From assembly GCF_004167665.1 (NCBI RefSeq), contig NZ_SEWE01000031.1, positions 1 to 59,941 of the forward strand: a stretch of 59,941 nt of DNA, read 5' to 3'. The notes under the pieces were generated by a model. It was not told the origin of the DNA, did not search any database, and saw only the letters and a program-made list of their open reading frames with translations. The first letter of the stretch is position 1. Each line of letters opens with the position of its first letter. Positions 8,125 through 16,329 of the stretch are shown piece by piece. This stretch comes from Hymenobacter persicinus. Its GTDB lineage: Bacteria; Bacteroidota; Bacteroidia; Cytophagales; Hymenobacteraceae. The translations under genes and the position numbers were made by a program.

Positions 8125-8964
8125 TTATGCCGCTACTTCGGCCGCCGTGGACGCCGAGGCGCTGGCGGCTTTGGCCTGCACGTCGAAGAGGAACTCGTTG
8201 AGGCGGGCGCGCAGGTCCGACGACGACAGGTTGCGGAACACTTCCCCGCCGCGCACGAGCGAAATCTGCCCGGTTTCCTCGCTCACCACCAGCACCACCG
8301 CGTCCGTGACTTCGGTCAAGCCGATGGCGGCGCGGTGGCGCAACCCCACAGAGGCGGGCACGTCGGGGTTTTCGCTCACCGGCAGAATGCAGCGGGCCGC
8401 CTTGATGCGGTTGTCGGCAATGATGACGGCGCCGTCGTGCAGGGGGCTGGTTTTGTTGAAGATGGACATCAGCAGGCGCTTGCTCACGGCCGCGTCAATC
8501 AGGTCGCCGGAGTCGGCGAAAAACTTCAGGTCGGAGGCCATCTGGAAGGCAATCAGGGCCCCGGTATTTTTACCGGCCAGGCTCTTGGCCGCTTCTACGA
8601 AGGGCGTCACGCTGATGCGCTCCGCGGGTTCTTCGCGCCGCCAGGGAAAGGTCAGCATCCGGTCAAAGGCCGTGGCCTTGCCGATGGTGAGCAGGAAGCG
8701 GCGGATTTCCTGCTGAAACAAGATGATGCTGGCCAGCACGCCCACGCTCATAAACTGCCCCAGGATGCTGGTCAGCAGCTCCATGCCGGCGGCTTTCACC
8801 ACCAGATACAGCAGGTACACCGACATCAGGCCCAGGAAAACCTTCAGCGCAACGCTTCCCGTCAGCAGCTTGTAGAGCTGATAAAACAGCGCCGTGACCA
8901 GCACCACGTCCACGACGTCGATCCAGCCAATGCGCAGAAAGCCGATGCTGAAGGAGCCTGTCAC
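8125..8964 (-). CDS. cdaA: Diadenylate cyclase CdaA
   Basis: It makes the second messenger c-di-AMP from two ATP. The 279-residue protein has three N-terminal membrane segments (residues about 15-35, 38-58 and 65-85), then the DAC domain with its signature SPLHDGAVII (DGA) and VGLRHRAAIGL (RHR). The start is GTG at 8962-8964, overlapping the folP stop as GTGA, so the two are translationally coupled. The folP-cdaA pairing is usual in this phylum. Confidence 0.95.
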   Translation of the reverse strand: MTGSFSIGFLRIGWIDVVDVVLVTALFYQLYKLLTGSVALKVFLGLMSVYLLYLVVKAAGMELLTSILGQFMSVGVLASIILFQQEIRRFLLTIGKATAFDRMLTFPWRREEPAERISVTPFVEAAKSLAGKNTGALIAFQMASDLKFFADSGDLIDAAVSKRLLMSIFNKTSPLHDGAVIIADNRIKAARCILPVSENPDVPASVGLRHRAAIGLTEVTDAVVLVVSEETGQISLVRGGEVFRNLSSSDLRARLNEFLFDVQAKAASASASTAAEVAA

Positions 8965-9854
8965 GGAGAAGTTGAAGAGTAAGTGTTGGCCACGAGCCGG
9001 ATGGTTTGCACAGCTTCCGGTACGTCGTGTACGCGCAGCAGGCTAACGCCGTTGAGCAGCGCCATGGTATTGACGGCCACCGTGCCGGGCAGCGCGGCCT
9101 CGGGCGTCAGGCCCAGGGGCCGGTAGAGCATGGCCTTGCGGGAGAGGCCCGCCAGCATGGGCAGCCCGAACAGCTCCAGCTCCCGCAGCCGCCCCAGCAG
9201 TTCGTGGTTCTGCTCAGCGTTCTTGGCGAAGCCGAAGCCCGGGTCGAGTACCACGTCGGCCACGCCGGCGGCGCGCAGGGCGGCCAGCTTGTCGCGGAAG
9301 TAGCGCACCAGCTCGGGCACGAGGCCGTCGGGGTAGTCGGTGAGCGTGGTCATGGTCTGGGGCGTGCCGCGCATGTGCATCAGCACGTAGGGCACCTGCA
9401 GGCGGCCGGCGGTGGCAAACATATCCGCGTCGAGCTCCCCGCCGCTGATATCGTTGAGAATGTCGGCGCCCGCCGCCACGGCTGCCGCCGCCACGCTGCT
9501 GCGGAAGGTGTCGACGGAAATAAAGGCCTCGGGAAAAGCACGGCGCACGGCTTCCACGGCGGGTAGCAGGCGCTGCATTTCTTCCTCCTCCGTCACGTGT
9601 TCGGCGCCGGGGCGGGAAGAATAGCCCCCCAGGTCCAGCACCGCGGCGCCGGCCTGCAGCATGGCCTCGGCCCGGCCCAGCAAGTCGGTGTGGTCGGGCG
9701 TGGCGGCACTGACGCGGCTGGCGGCGAAGAACGAGTCGGGGGTCAGATTGAGGATGCCCATCACCTGCGGCCGCCGCAAATCCAGCACGCGCCCCCCCGG
9801 ACAACGCAGGGTTTGCCTCAGGGAAAAACACGTATCTTTCGCAGCCTGGAGCAT
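8961..9854 (-). CDS. folP: Dihydropteroate synthase
   Basis: It condenses 6-hydroxymethyl-dihydropterin diphosphate with p-aminobenzoate in folate synthesis. The 297-residue product shows VMGILNLTPDSFF, GGYSSRPGAEHV, NDISGG, MHMRGTPQTM, VLDPGFGFAK and GLSRKAML, the complete DHPS motif series. The ATG at 9852-9854 was chosen because the longer frame upstream is low-complexity and overlaps a promoter pointing the other way. It overlaps cdaA by four bases. Confidence 0.94.
   Translation of the reverse strand: MLQAAKDTCFSLRQTLRCPGGRVLDLRRPQVMGILNLTPDSFFAASRVSAATPDHTDLLGRAEAMLQAGAAVLDLGGYSSRPGAEHVTEEEEMQRLLPAVEAVRRAFPEAFISVDTFRSSVAAAAVAAGADILNDISGGELDADMFATAGRLQVPYVLMHMRGTPQTMTTLTDYPDGLVPELVRYFRDKLAALRAAGVADVVLDPGFGFAKNAEQNHELLGRLRELELFGLPMLAGLSRKAMLYRPLGLTPEAALPGTVAVNTMALLNGVSLLRVHDVPEAVQTIRLVANTYSSTSP
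9812..9840 (+). promoter_or_regulatory. Promoter toward the DUF1599 gene, inside the folP 5' end
   Basis: TTTG at 9812-9815 and TATCTTTC at 9833-9840, 17 bases apart, fit the Bacteroidota -33/-7 pattern on the plus strand. The promoter lies antisense to the first codons of folP. It would give a leader of about 200 bases before the DUF1599 start, containing two CACAAACGGT direct repeats (9975 and 10009). Confidence 0.5.
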
Positions 9855-10048
9855 GATTTTGGGCGTTTCTGTTCGTTGGGCCGCGGTGGGGGCCACTAGC
9901 CGCGGCATCGGGCTCGGCCCGCGCGGCTGCCCCACCTGGCCGCCGTGCTGCCGGCTTGGGCAACGGACGCACAGCACAAACGGTACCTTCTCAAACGACG
10001 GCGCTTTTCACAAACGGTGTCGTTTCTCAACAAAATAGGCTGAAAATT

Positions 10049-10594
10049 TTGAGTAACCAAACCCAGCACGAGTACGACCGGGTAATCGGGCAGTGCCGGA
10101 CGTTGTTTCTGGCCAAAGCCCACGACTACGGCACCGCCTGGCGCATCATGCGCCTGCCCAGCATCACCGACCAGATTTACATCAAGGCCCAGCGCATCCG
10201 CTCGATTCAGGAGAAGGGCATGCAGCTCGTGGCCGACGGCGTGGACGAGGAGTTCGTGGCCATCGTCAACTACTGCCTCATTGCCCTGATGCAGTTGAGT
10301 CTGCCCGAGGATGCGCCCCTGGATCTGGACCCGGCCGAGGTAGCCCGGGCCTACGACGAGCAGGTGGAGGAAAATCGTCGGCTGCTGTTTGCCAAAAACC
10401 ACGACTATGGTGAGGCTTGGCGGCAGATGCGGGTAGAAAGCATCACCGACATTATCCTGATGAAGCTGCACCGTACCAAGCAGATTGAGGATCTGGCCGG
10501 GGCTACCCGGGTGTCGGAGGGCGTGGAGGCCAACTACCGGGACATGCTCAACTACGCCGCGTTTGTGTTGATCAAAAAAGGCCTGGGAGCCTAG
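10049..10594 (+). CDS. DUF1599 domain protein, two-repeat
   Basis: A 181-residue soluble protein built of two similar halves. The first has CRTLFLAKAHDYGTAWRIMR and SITDQIYIKAQR; the second has RRLLFAKNHDYGEAWRQMR and SITDIILMKLHR. The repeated KxHDYGxAWRxMR resembles metal-binding nucleotide-hydrolase (MazG-like) folds, but no activity is established. No ATG lies in frame. TTG at 10049-10051 gives the normal family length, and an earlier in-frame TTG at 9956 would add a low-complexity tail. The start is therefore likely but not certain. Confidence 0.82.
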   Translation: MSNQTQHEYDRVIGQCRTLFLAKAHDYGTAWRIMRLPSITDQIYIKAQRIRSIQEKGMQLVADGVDEEFVAIVNYCLIALMQLSLPEDAPLDLDPAEVARAYDEQVEENRRLLFAKNHDYGEAWRQMRVESITDIILMKLHRTKQIEDLAGATRVSEGVEANYRDMLNYAAFVLIKKGLGA

Positions 10595-10729
10595 GAATTC
10601 GGGGGTTTAGGGTGTTGGCTTTTGGTTAACTACCTTCGAATCCTCGTATGCTGGTCGGATCGGCGGCGCCGCCAAGAGCCCGGCCCGTTGGCTTTCCCAG
10701 ACCTCAAGACCCTAAGTCCTTACGTCCTC

Positions 10730-11830
10730 ATGAAACTCATTACCCGCATCTGCTGGCTGCTGCTCGGCGTTATCTTCGTTTTCTCGGGCCTGATCAAGCT
10801 CAATGACCCGGTTGGCACGGCCCTGAAGCTGGAGGAGTATTTCGAGGTGTTTGCCCAGGATTTCGGCAAGTTCTTCCTGGTTTTTAAGAGCAGCGCCCGC
10901 ACCATTTCCATCATGCTGAGCTCGTTGGAAGTGATTCTGGGCGTGGCCGTGCTGCTGCGCTGGCACCTGCGCCTCACCCTGAAAGTGCTGCTGGCGCTGC
11001 TGATTTTCTTCGCCTTCCTGACGTTCTACTCGGCCGCCTTCAACAAGGTCACGGACTGCGGCTGCTTCGGCGACTTTATCAAGCTCACGCCCTGGGCCTC
11101 GTTTGCCAAGGACATGTTCCTGCTCGGGCTCTGGCTGGTGGTGTTCTTCAACTTCCGCTACCTGCGCCGGGTGTTTGCCCACGGGCAGCTGGGCGTGATG
11201 TACATGACCATTGCCTCGGCCGTGGCCATCGGCATCGGGGTGCGCGCCCTGGGCCACTTGCCCTACTTCGATTTTCTGCCCTACAAGGTCGGCAACGACA
11301 TCGGCAAGCTCATGAAGCCCTCCGAGCCCATGCGCTACAAATACATCATGGAGCGCAACGGCGAAACCAAGGAGTTCACCGAGTACCCCACCGACTCGAC
11401 CTGGAAGTACAAGCAGATGGTGAGTATGAATCCTGAGGCGGCGCCCAAAATCACCGACTTCCGGGTCTGGAACGACGCCGGCGACTACACCCAGGAGCTG
11501 CTCAAGGGCAACAAGCTGGTGCTCATCGTGCAGGGCACCGACAAGGCCGACCGGGACCGGTTTCTGCAGATCAATCAGCTGATTTTGTCGGCCGACTCGT
11601 CGAAGAAGAAAATCACGCCCCTGATTCTGACCAGCAGCAGCCCTTCGGACTTCGACGCCTTCCGCCACGACGTGAACCTGTCGGCCCCGTTCTACTACGC
11701 CGACGCCACGGTGCTTAAGTCCATGATTCGCTCCAACCCCGGCTTTATCCTGCTCCAAGACGGCGTGGTGAAAGGCAAGTTCCACTACCACGACATTCCC
11801 ACCCGCGCCAAGCTGGAGGAGCTGCTTTAA
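10730..11830 (+). CDS. DoxX/MauE-like membrane protein (BT_3928 family)
   Basis: The 366-residue protein has about five membrane segments in its first 190 residues, with FSGLIKLNDPVGTALKLEEYF near the start and a conserved Cys pair in TDCGCFGDFIKLTPW. These match DoxX/MauE-type redox membrane proteins, in the branch called BT_3928 family. The last 150 residues form a soluble thioredoxin-like domain without an obvious CxxC. It may handle electron or thiol transfer at the inner membrane; this is inference. The ATG at 10730 was chosen since it opens the first membrane segment. Confidence 0.82.
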   Translation: MKLITRICWLLLGVIFVFSGLIKLNDPVGTALKLEEYFEVFAQDFGKFFLVFKSSARTISIMLSSLEVILGVAVLLRWHLRLTLKVLLALLIFFAFLTFYSAAFNKVTDCGCFGDFIKLTPWASFAKDMFLLGLWLVVFFNFRYLRRVFAHGQLGVMYMTIASAVAIGIGVRALGHLPYFDFLPYKVGNDIGKLMKPSEPMRYKYIMERNGETKEFTEYPTDSTWKYKQMVSMNPEAAPKITDFRVWNDAGDYTQELLKGNKLVLIVQGTDKADRDRFLQINQLILSADSSKKKITPLILTSSSPSDFDAFRHDVNLSAPFYYADATVLKSMIRSNPGFILLQDGVVKGKFHYHDIPTRAKLEELL

Positions 11831-11837
11831 GTCTTTG

Positions 11838-11928
11838 GTTGTCAGTTGCTAGTTGTCAGTTGTTAGGTCGTTCAAGAACTGAAAACTGACAACTAACAAC
11901 TAGCAACTGACAACTAACAGTTGACAAC
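11838..11928. repeat. 7-bp repeat arrays forming a long hairpin
   Basis: The left arm has four units in a row (GTTGTCA, GTTGCTA, GTTGTCA, GTTGTTA at 11838-11865). The right arm has CAACTAA, CAACTAG, CAACTGA, CAACTAA and CAGTTGA at 11890-11924. About 25 bases of the arms pair with one mismatch around a 24-base spacer. The array ends five bases before the next start codon. Confidence 0.88.
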
Positions 11929-11932
11929 GGAT

Positions 11933-12988
11933 ATGATTTCCTTTCTGCTGCGTCGTTTGGGCCAAGGGGTGCTGGTGCTGCTGGGCGTGGCCCTGACGGT
12001 GTTCTTCCTGTTTGCGGTGCTGCCCGGCGACCCGGTGGCGCTGCTGGCCGGCCAACGCTCGGACCCCGCCACCCGCGCCGCCATTGCCGCCGACCTGGGC
12101 CTCGACCAGCCCTTGCCCGTGCAGCTGGGCAGCTACCTCAACGACGTGTCGCCGCTGGGCCTGCACCCGCGCGACTCGGCCGGGGTGGCCAAGTACGGCG
12201 GCGTGGCCCTGCTGCCGCTGGGCCAGAAAAGCCTGGTGCTCAAAACGCCCTACCTGCGCCGCTCTTTCCAGAGCAACAAGGACGTGCTGGCCATCCTGCT
12301 CGACCACTTCACCGGTACGCTCTGGCTGGCGCTGGCGGCCATGCTGCTGGCGGCGGTGCTGGGCATCGGCTTCGGCGTGGTAGCGGCCCTGAAGCCCCAT
12401 TCCTGGCTCGACCGGGCCCTGATTACGACGTCGGTGCTGGGCATCTCGGTGCCTTCGTTCGTAGCCGGCATCCTCATTGCCATGACCTTCGGCTTCTACT
12501 GGAGCCACTGGACCGGCCTTAACCTGACCGGGCAACTCTACGAAACCGACCCGTTCAGCGGCCGCCACTTGGTGCTGCGCAACCTCGTGCTGCCAGCCTT
12601 TGCCCTGGGCATCCGGCCCCTGGCCGTCATCACCCAGCTCACCCGCAGCTCCATGCTCGACGTGATGAGCCAGGACTACATCCGTACGGCCCGGGCCAAG
12701 GGGCTTTCCGGCTACCAAACCGTGGTGGGCCACGCCCTGAAAAATGCGCGGAACCCGGTTATCACGGCCGTGTCGGGCTGGCTGGCTTCGCTGATGGCGG
12801 GGGCGTTTTTCATCGAGTACATCTTCAACTGGAAAGGCCTGGGCACCGTCACGCTCCAGGCCGTGCAGAACCTGGACTTTCCCATTGTGATGGGCGCCAC
12901 CATCTTTATTGCCTTCCTGTTCGTGGTGGTCAATATCGTTGTGGACGTGCTCTACGCCGTGCTGGACCCGCGGGTGAAGCTGGGGTAG
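11933..12988 (+). CDS. ABC transporter permease, DppB/OppB type
   Basis: The 351-residue protein has the N-terminal FLLRRLGQGVLVLLGVALTVFFL segment, the PGDPVALLAG loop, and the EAA-like signature DYIRTARAKGLSG followed by NARNPVITAVSGWLASLMAGAFFIEYIFNWKGLG. These place it among peptide/nickel importer permeases with six membrane segments. A DppC-type partner, ATPase and binding protein are not adjacent, so it must work with subunits encoded elsewhere. The ATG at 11933 was preferred to a TTG at 11921 inside the repeat array. The hydrophilic insert at residues 55-105 is long for the family. Confidence 0.9.
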   Translation: MISFLLRRLGQGVLVLLGVALTVFFLFAVLPGDPVALLAGQRSDPATRAAIAADLGLDQPLPVQLGSYLNDVSPLGLHPRDSAGVAKYGGVALLPLGQKSLVLKTPYLRRSFQSNKDVLAILLDHFTGTLWLALAAMLLAAVLGIGFGVVAALKPHSWLDRALITTSVLGISVPSFVAGILIAMTFGFYWSHWTGLNLTGQLYETDPFSGRHLVLRNLVLPAFALGIRPLAVITQLTRSSMLDVMSQDYIRTARAKGLSGYQTVVGHALKNARNPVITAVSGWLASLMAGAFFIEYIFNWKGLGTVTLQAVQNLDFPIVMGATIFIAFLFVVVNIVVDVLYAVLDPRVKLG

Positions 12989-13023
12989 AGCAGGGGCCGC
13001 CGCCAAACGTTACCTTGCTGCTG

Positions 13024-13794
13024 ATGAACAACCGTATTCGCGCTGCTCTTACCGGCCTGGAGGCCACTCACGGCATTCGGGTGCTGTACGCCTGCGAGTC
13101 GGGCAGCCGGGCCTGGGGCTTTCCCTCCCCCGATTCCGACTTCGATGTGCGCTTTATCTACTGCCACCCCGCGGCCTGGTACCTCACCCTCGACGACGGC
13201 CCGGATACGCTCAATTTTCCCGTGGATGAGCTGCTGGACCTGGGTGGCTGGGAGCTGCGCAAGGCCCTGAGGCTGCTGCGCGCTTCCAACGCCGCCCCGT
13301 TTGAGTGGCTGCAGTCCCCCGTCGTTTACCACCAGGCCCTGGATTTTGCGCCGCGCCTGCGGCCTCTGCTGCCGCGCGCGTTCAACCTGCGGGCCGGGCT
13401 GCACCACTACCTGGGCCTCGTGCGCCGGGGCCTGGAAACCGATCTGACGGCTGAGTCGGTGCGGCTGAAGCGGCTATTTTACGCCCTGCGTTCAGCACTG
13501 GCGGCCCACTGGATTCGGCTCAGGCAGAGCGTACCGCCCATGGACTTTGGGTCTCTGGCGGCGGTGCTGCCCGCGGAACTGCGCGCTGAGGTGCAGTTGC
13601 TGCTGGCGCAGAAAGCCCAGGCCGTGGACAAGGCAACCGTTGCCCTGACGCCCGGGCTGCGCGCCTTTCTGGAGCAGGAATACGCCGCCGGCCAGGCCGT
13701 GCGTACCGCGCTGCCCGTGCCCACCGACTTCGCAGTGGCCGCCGAGCTGAATGCGTTGTTTCCGGCGCTGCTGGCCGCGGCCTTTCCGCAGTAG
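13024..13794 (+). CDS. Nucleotidyltransferase, DNA polymerase beta superfamily (COG3541-like)
   Basis: The 256-residue protein has the minimal nucleotidyltransferase motif GSRAWGFPSPDSDFDVRFIY (GS, then DxD), as in the YcgL/RlaP group. Residues 90-110 (LLRASNAAPFEWLQSP) match the group's helical region. Some members accompany RNA-repair genes, but none are adjacent here. The substrate is unknown. A TACCTTGC box ends 5 bases before the ATG at 13024. A paralogue with the same fold follows 41 bases downstream. Confidence 0.83.
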   Translation: MNNRIRAALTGLEATHGIRVLYACESGSRAWGFPSPDSDFDVRFIYCHPAAWYLTLDDGPDTLNFPVDELLDLGGWELRKALRLLRASNAAPFEWLQSPVVYHQALDFAPRLRPLLPRAFNLRAGLHHYLGLVRRGLETDLTAESVRLKRLFYALRSALAAHWIRLRQSVPPMDFGSLAAVLPAELRAEVQLLLAQKAQAVDKATVALTPGLRAFLEQEYAAGQAVRTALPVPTDFAVAAELNALFPALLAAAFPQ

Positions 13795-13822
13795 CCCGGC
13801 CGAAAGCAGCCCTCCGGGTCCG

Positions 13823-13830
13823 TATCTTTC
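13823..13830 (+). promoter_or_regulatory. TATCTTTC promoter box, near-leaderless
   Basis: A TAnnTTTG-like box 5 bases before the ATG at 13836, implying little or no 5' leader. Confidence 0.55.
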
Positions 13831-13835
13831 GCCTT

Positions 13836-14924
13836 ATGCTGGATATCGACTACCTGCGGCAACACAACCTGATTCTGTTCGAAGCCATCAGCGGCAGCCG
13901 GGCTTACGGCACCGACCTGCCCCACTCCGATACCGACCTAAAGGGCGTGTTTGTGCTGCCTGAGGCGGACTTCTTCGGGCTGGACTATGTGCCCCAGGTC
14001 GCCAATGCCACCAACGACGAGGTGTTCTACGAGCTGCGCCGCTTCGTGGAGCTGCTGCTCAAAAACAACCCCACCGCCCTGGAAATCCTGGGTACGCCGC
14101 CCGACTGCGTGGTGTATCAGCACCCGCTGTTCTCGGCGTTCCGGCCCGAGAATTTTCTGTCCCGGCTCTGCCGCCAAACCTTCGCCGAGTACGCCGTGGC
14201 GCAGATTCGCAAGGCCCGGGGGCTCAACAAGAAAATCAACAACCCCGAACCCCCGGCCCGCAAGTCGGTGCTAGACTTCTGCTACGTGACGGTGGGGGCA
14301 GGAGCCATGCCGGCCGAGAAGTGGCTACTGCGCCGGGGCGTGGCGGCCGCGCAGTGCGGGCTGGCCAACGTGCCCCACCTCGTGGACCTGTACGCCCTGT
14401 TTGTAGCGCCCGACCCGGCCAGCTCGCTGGGCTACCGGGGCCTCGTGCGCGACCCGGAAACCTCCAACGACGTGCTGCTGTCGGCCGTGCCCAAGGGCGA
14501 GGTGCCGGAGGCCTACCTGTCGTTCAACCGCAACGGCTACTCCACCTACTGCCGCGTGTACAAGGAATACTGGGACTGGGTGGGCCGGCGCAACGCGGAG
14601 CGGTACGAAAACACGGTGCAGCACGGCAAGAACTACGACGCCAAAAACATGCTGCACGTGTTCCGGCTGCTGCGCACGGCCCTGGAAATTGCCGCGACCG
14701 GCGAGCTGCGCGTGCGCCGGCCCGACCGGGACTTTCTGCTCCGGGTGCGCCGGGGCGAGTTTGAGTACGAAGCCCTGGTGGCCGAAGCCGAAGAGTTGGT
14801 AGAGCAGGTGGAGGCGGCCTACGCGCAGTCGGCGCTGCCGGAGGCGCCCGACCGGGCGGCGGCGGAGGAGCTGCTGCGGCGCGTGCGGCGGCAGTTTTAC
14901 GCCGATTACAACGCTTCAACTTAG
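13836..14924 (+). CDS. Nucleotidyltransferase, DNA polymerase beta superfamily (COG3541)
   Basis: The 362-residue protein carries GSRAYGTDLPHSDTDLKGVF, the active-site strand with GS and DxD, then FVELLLKNNPTALEILGTP and KARGLNKKINNPEP, which are conserved in COG3541 (YcgL/RlaP-like) proteins. The C-terminal 60 residues are acidic and helical. It is clearly a distant paralogue of the gene before it (about 100 residues longer), and each has its own promoter box. The target molecule is unknown. Confidence 0.87.
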   Translation: MLDIDYLRQHNLILFEAISGSRAYGTDLPHSDTDLKGVFVLPEADFFGLDYVPQVANATNDEVFYELRRFVELLLKNNPTALEILGTPPDCVVYQHPLFSAFRPENFLSRLCRQTFAEYAVAQIRKARGLNKKINNPEPPARKSVLDFCYVTVGAGAMPAEKWLLRRGVAAAQCGLANVPHLVDLYALFVAPDPASSLGYRGLVRDPETSNDVLLSAVPKGEVPEAYLSFNRNGYSTYCRVYKEYWDWVGRRNAERYENTVQHGKNYDAKNMLHVFRLLRTALEIAATGELRVRRPDRDFLLRVRRGEFEYEALVAEAEELVEQVEAAYAQSALPEAPDRAAAEELLRRVRRQFYADYNAST

Positions 14925-14941
14925 GTCCGGATAGGGCTTGC

Positions 14942-14949
14942 TACCTTTG
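14942..14949 (+). promoter_or_regulatory. TACCTTTG promoter box of aroK
   Basis: An exact TAnnTTTG match, 15 bases before the ATG at 14965. Confidence 0.7.
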
Positions 14950-14964
14950 CCCGACACGTCCGCT

Positions 14965-15495
14965 ATGACCCTTTCCCGCCTTTACCTCATCGGCATGCCC
15001 GGCGCCGGCAAAACCACGCTGGGGCGCGCCCTGGCCACGGCCTTCGAGTTGCCCTTCCGCGACCTGGACGAGGAAATCGTGCGGGCCGAAGGGCGCAGCG
15101 TGGCCGACATGTTTCGCGCGGAAGGAGAGGCGTACTTCCGCCAGCGCGAGGCCGCCGTGCTGCGGGAGCTGGTGACGCAGCACCCGCGGCTGGTGCTGGC
15201 CACCGGCGGGGGCACCCCCTGCTTTCACGACAACCTGCGGGTGCTGCTCGAAACCGGCCTGACGCTGTATCTGGCCGTGGCGGTGCCCGAACTGGTGCAG
15301 CGCCTGCAGCACGCGGCCCAGGCCCGGCCCCTGCTGGCCCAGCTGCCCGACCCGGCCGCGCTGGAGGCTCGCCTGAGCGAAACCTTAGCCGCCCGGGAGG
15401 GGTTTTACGACCAAGCACCGCTGCGGTGCGCGGCGCCCACCTGCACCGTGGAGGCCGTTCAGCACCTGTTGGCTACGTATCAGGCCAGCGCCTAA
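14965..15495 (+). CDS. aroK: Shikimate kinase
   Basis: It phosphorylates shikimate with ATP in aromatic amino-acid synthesis. The 176-residue protein has the Walker A GMPGAGKTTLG (residues about 9-19), the shikimate-binding DLDEEIVRAEGRSVADMF with its DxD, RQREAAVL and the GGGTP motif (ATGGGTPCF). The lid is present but modified (QARPLLAQ). ATG 14965 gives the usual N-terminus. A stand-alone aromatic-pathway gene. Confidence 0.93.
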   Translation: MTLSRLYLIGMPGAGKTTLGRALATAFELPFRDLDEEIVRAEGRSVADMFRAEGEAYFRQREAAVLRELVTQHPRLVLATGGGTPCFHDNLRVLLETGLTLYLAVAVPELVQRLQHAAQARPLLAQLPDPAALEARLSETLAAREGFYDQAPLRCAAPTCTVEAVQHLLATYQASA

Positions 15496-15538
15496 GCTGA
15501 GCGGGCAGGGGTTGGCGCAGCATTTGCGCGGTGCTGCG

Positions 15539-15546
15539 TACTTTTG
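15539..15546 (+). promoter_or_regulatory. TACTTTTG promoter box
   Basis: An exact TAnnTTTG match, 26 bases before the ATG at 15573. Confidence 0.7.
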
Positions 15547-15572
15547 CACCTTCAATCAGCCTGCTCATTCCT

Positions 15573-16256
15573 ATGAATTCCGCTCCTGCTGCTCCCGACA
15601 CCGATCTGCAACCAACTCCGGTCAAAGCTCCGGCCGCGGTGAAGCCCAAGCATAAGGGCTCGGCCGTGTTGTTTAAGAATCCGGTGCTGGAGCGCCTCTC
15701 GCACACGCACATTGCGCTGCCCGTTTCCATCTTCCTCATTACGGCTCTGGTGAGCCTGTACTACGGCTTCTCCAACGGCTTTATCAGCGGGGCATCCGCC
15801 TTTGGGCTGTTTCTGGCCGGCTGGTTTTTGTTCTCCTTTGTGGAGTACGCCATGCACCGCTACCTCTACCACATTCCGGCCACCACGCCCGGCCGCATCA
15901 AGTTTCAGTACACCATGCACGGCGTGCACCACGAGTTTCCCAAAGACAAGACGCGCTTGGCCATGCCGCCCATCATCACGGTATTCGTCGCCTCGCTGCT
16001 GTTCTTTATTTTCCGCTTTATGTTCGGCAGCAACGTCTTTGGCGTGCTGGCCGGCTTCACGTTCGGCTACGCCCTGTACCTGTTTGTGCACTACGCCATC
16101 CACATGTACGCCCCGCCCAAGAACTTTCTGAAAGTGTGGTGGACCCACCACGCCCAGCACCACTACCGCCAGGACGAAATTGCCTTCGGTGTATCGTCCA
16201 CGCTCTGGGACCACATCATCGGGACCATGCCCAGCAAGCAGCGCGCGGGGGAGTAG
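15573..16256 (+). CDS. Fatty acid hydroxylase / sterol desaturase family protein
   Basis: The 227-residue membrane protein has four or so hydrophobic segments after a Pro/Lys-rich N-terminal tail. The di-iron histidine clusters are intact: EYAMHRYLYH, HGVHHEFPKD, HYAIHM and HHAQHHYRQDE. This is the layout of the fatty acid 2-hydroxylase/sterol desaturase superfamily, and it resembles the sphingolipid fatty-acid 2-hydroxylase branch. Many Bacteroidota make sphingolipids, so such a substrate is plausible but inferred. It is followed by a strong terminator. Confidence 0.9.
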   Translation: MNSAPAAPDTDLQPTPVKAPAAVKPKHKGSAVLFKNPVLERLSHTHIALPVSIFLITALVSLYYGFSNGFISGASAFGLFLAGWFLFSFVEYAMHRYLYHIPATTPGRIKFQYTMHGVHHEFPKDKTRLAMPPIITVFVASLLFFIFRFMFGSNVFGVLAGFTFGYALYLFVHYAIHMYAPPKNFLKVWWTHHAQHHYRQDEIAFGVSSTLWDHIIGTMPSKQRAGE

Positions 16257-16273
16257 GCTACCGTATCAGGCAG

Positions 16274-16309
16274 AAAAAAGGGCGTTTCCGCGAGGAAACG
16301 CCCTTTTTT
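16274..16309. terminator. Bidirectional terminator
   Basis: A perfect 10-bp stem (GGGCGTTTCC, loop GCGA) bounded by AAAAAA and TTTTTT. It serves the hydroxylase gene (+) and the small lipoprotein (-). Confidence 0.88.
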
Positions 16310-16329
16310 CTTTGGCAAAACGCTAAGGC

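Noticed and set aside
9853..10038. A 61-codon gene between folP and the DUF1599 gene
   Set aside because: It has a plausible ATG and GGAG but no recognisable product and overlaps folP promoter sequence. Kept only as a possible upstream ORF in the findings.
11838..11928. A CRISPR array
   Set aside because: The units are 7 bases with no spacers and are arranged as inverted arms. No cas genes are nearby.
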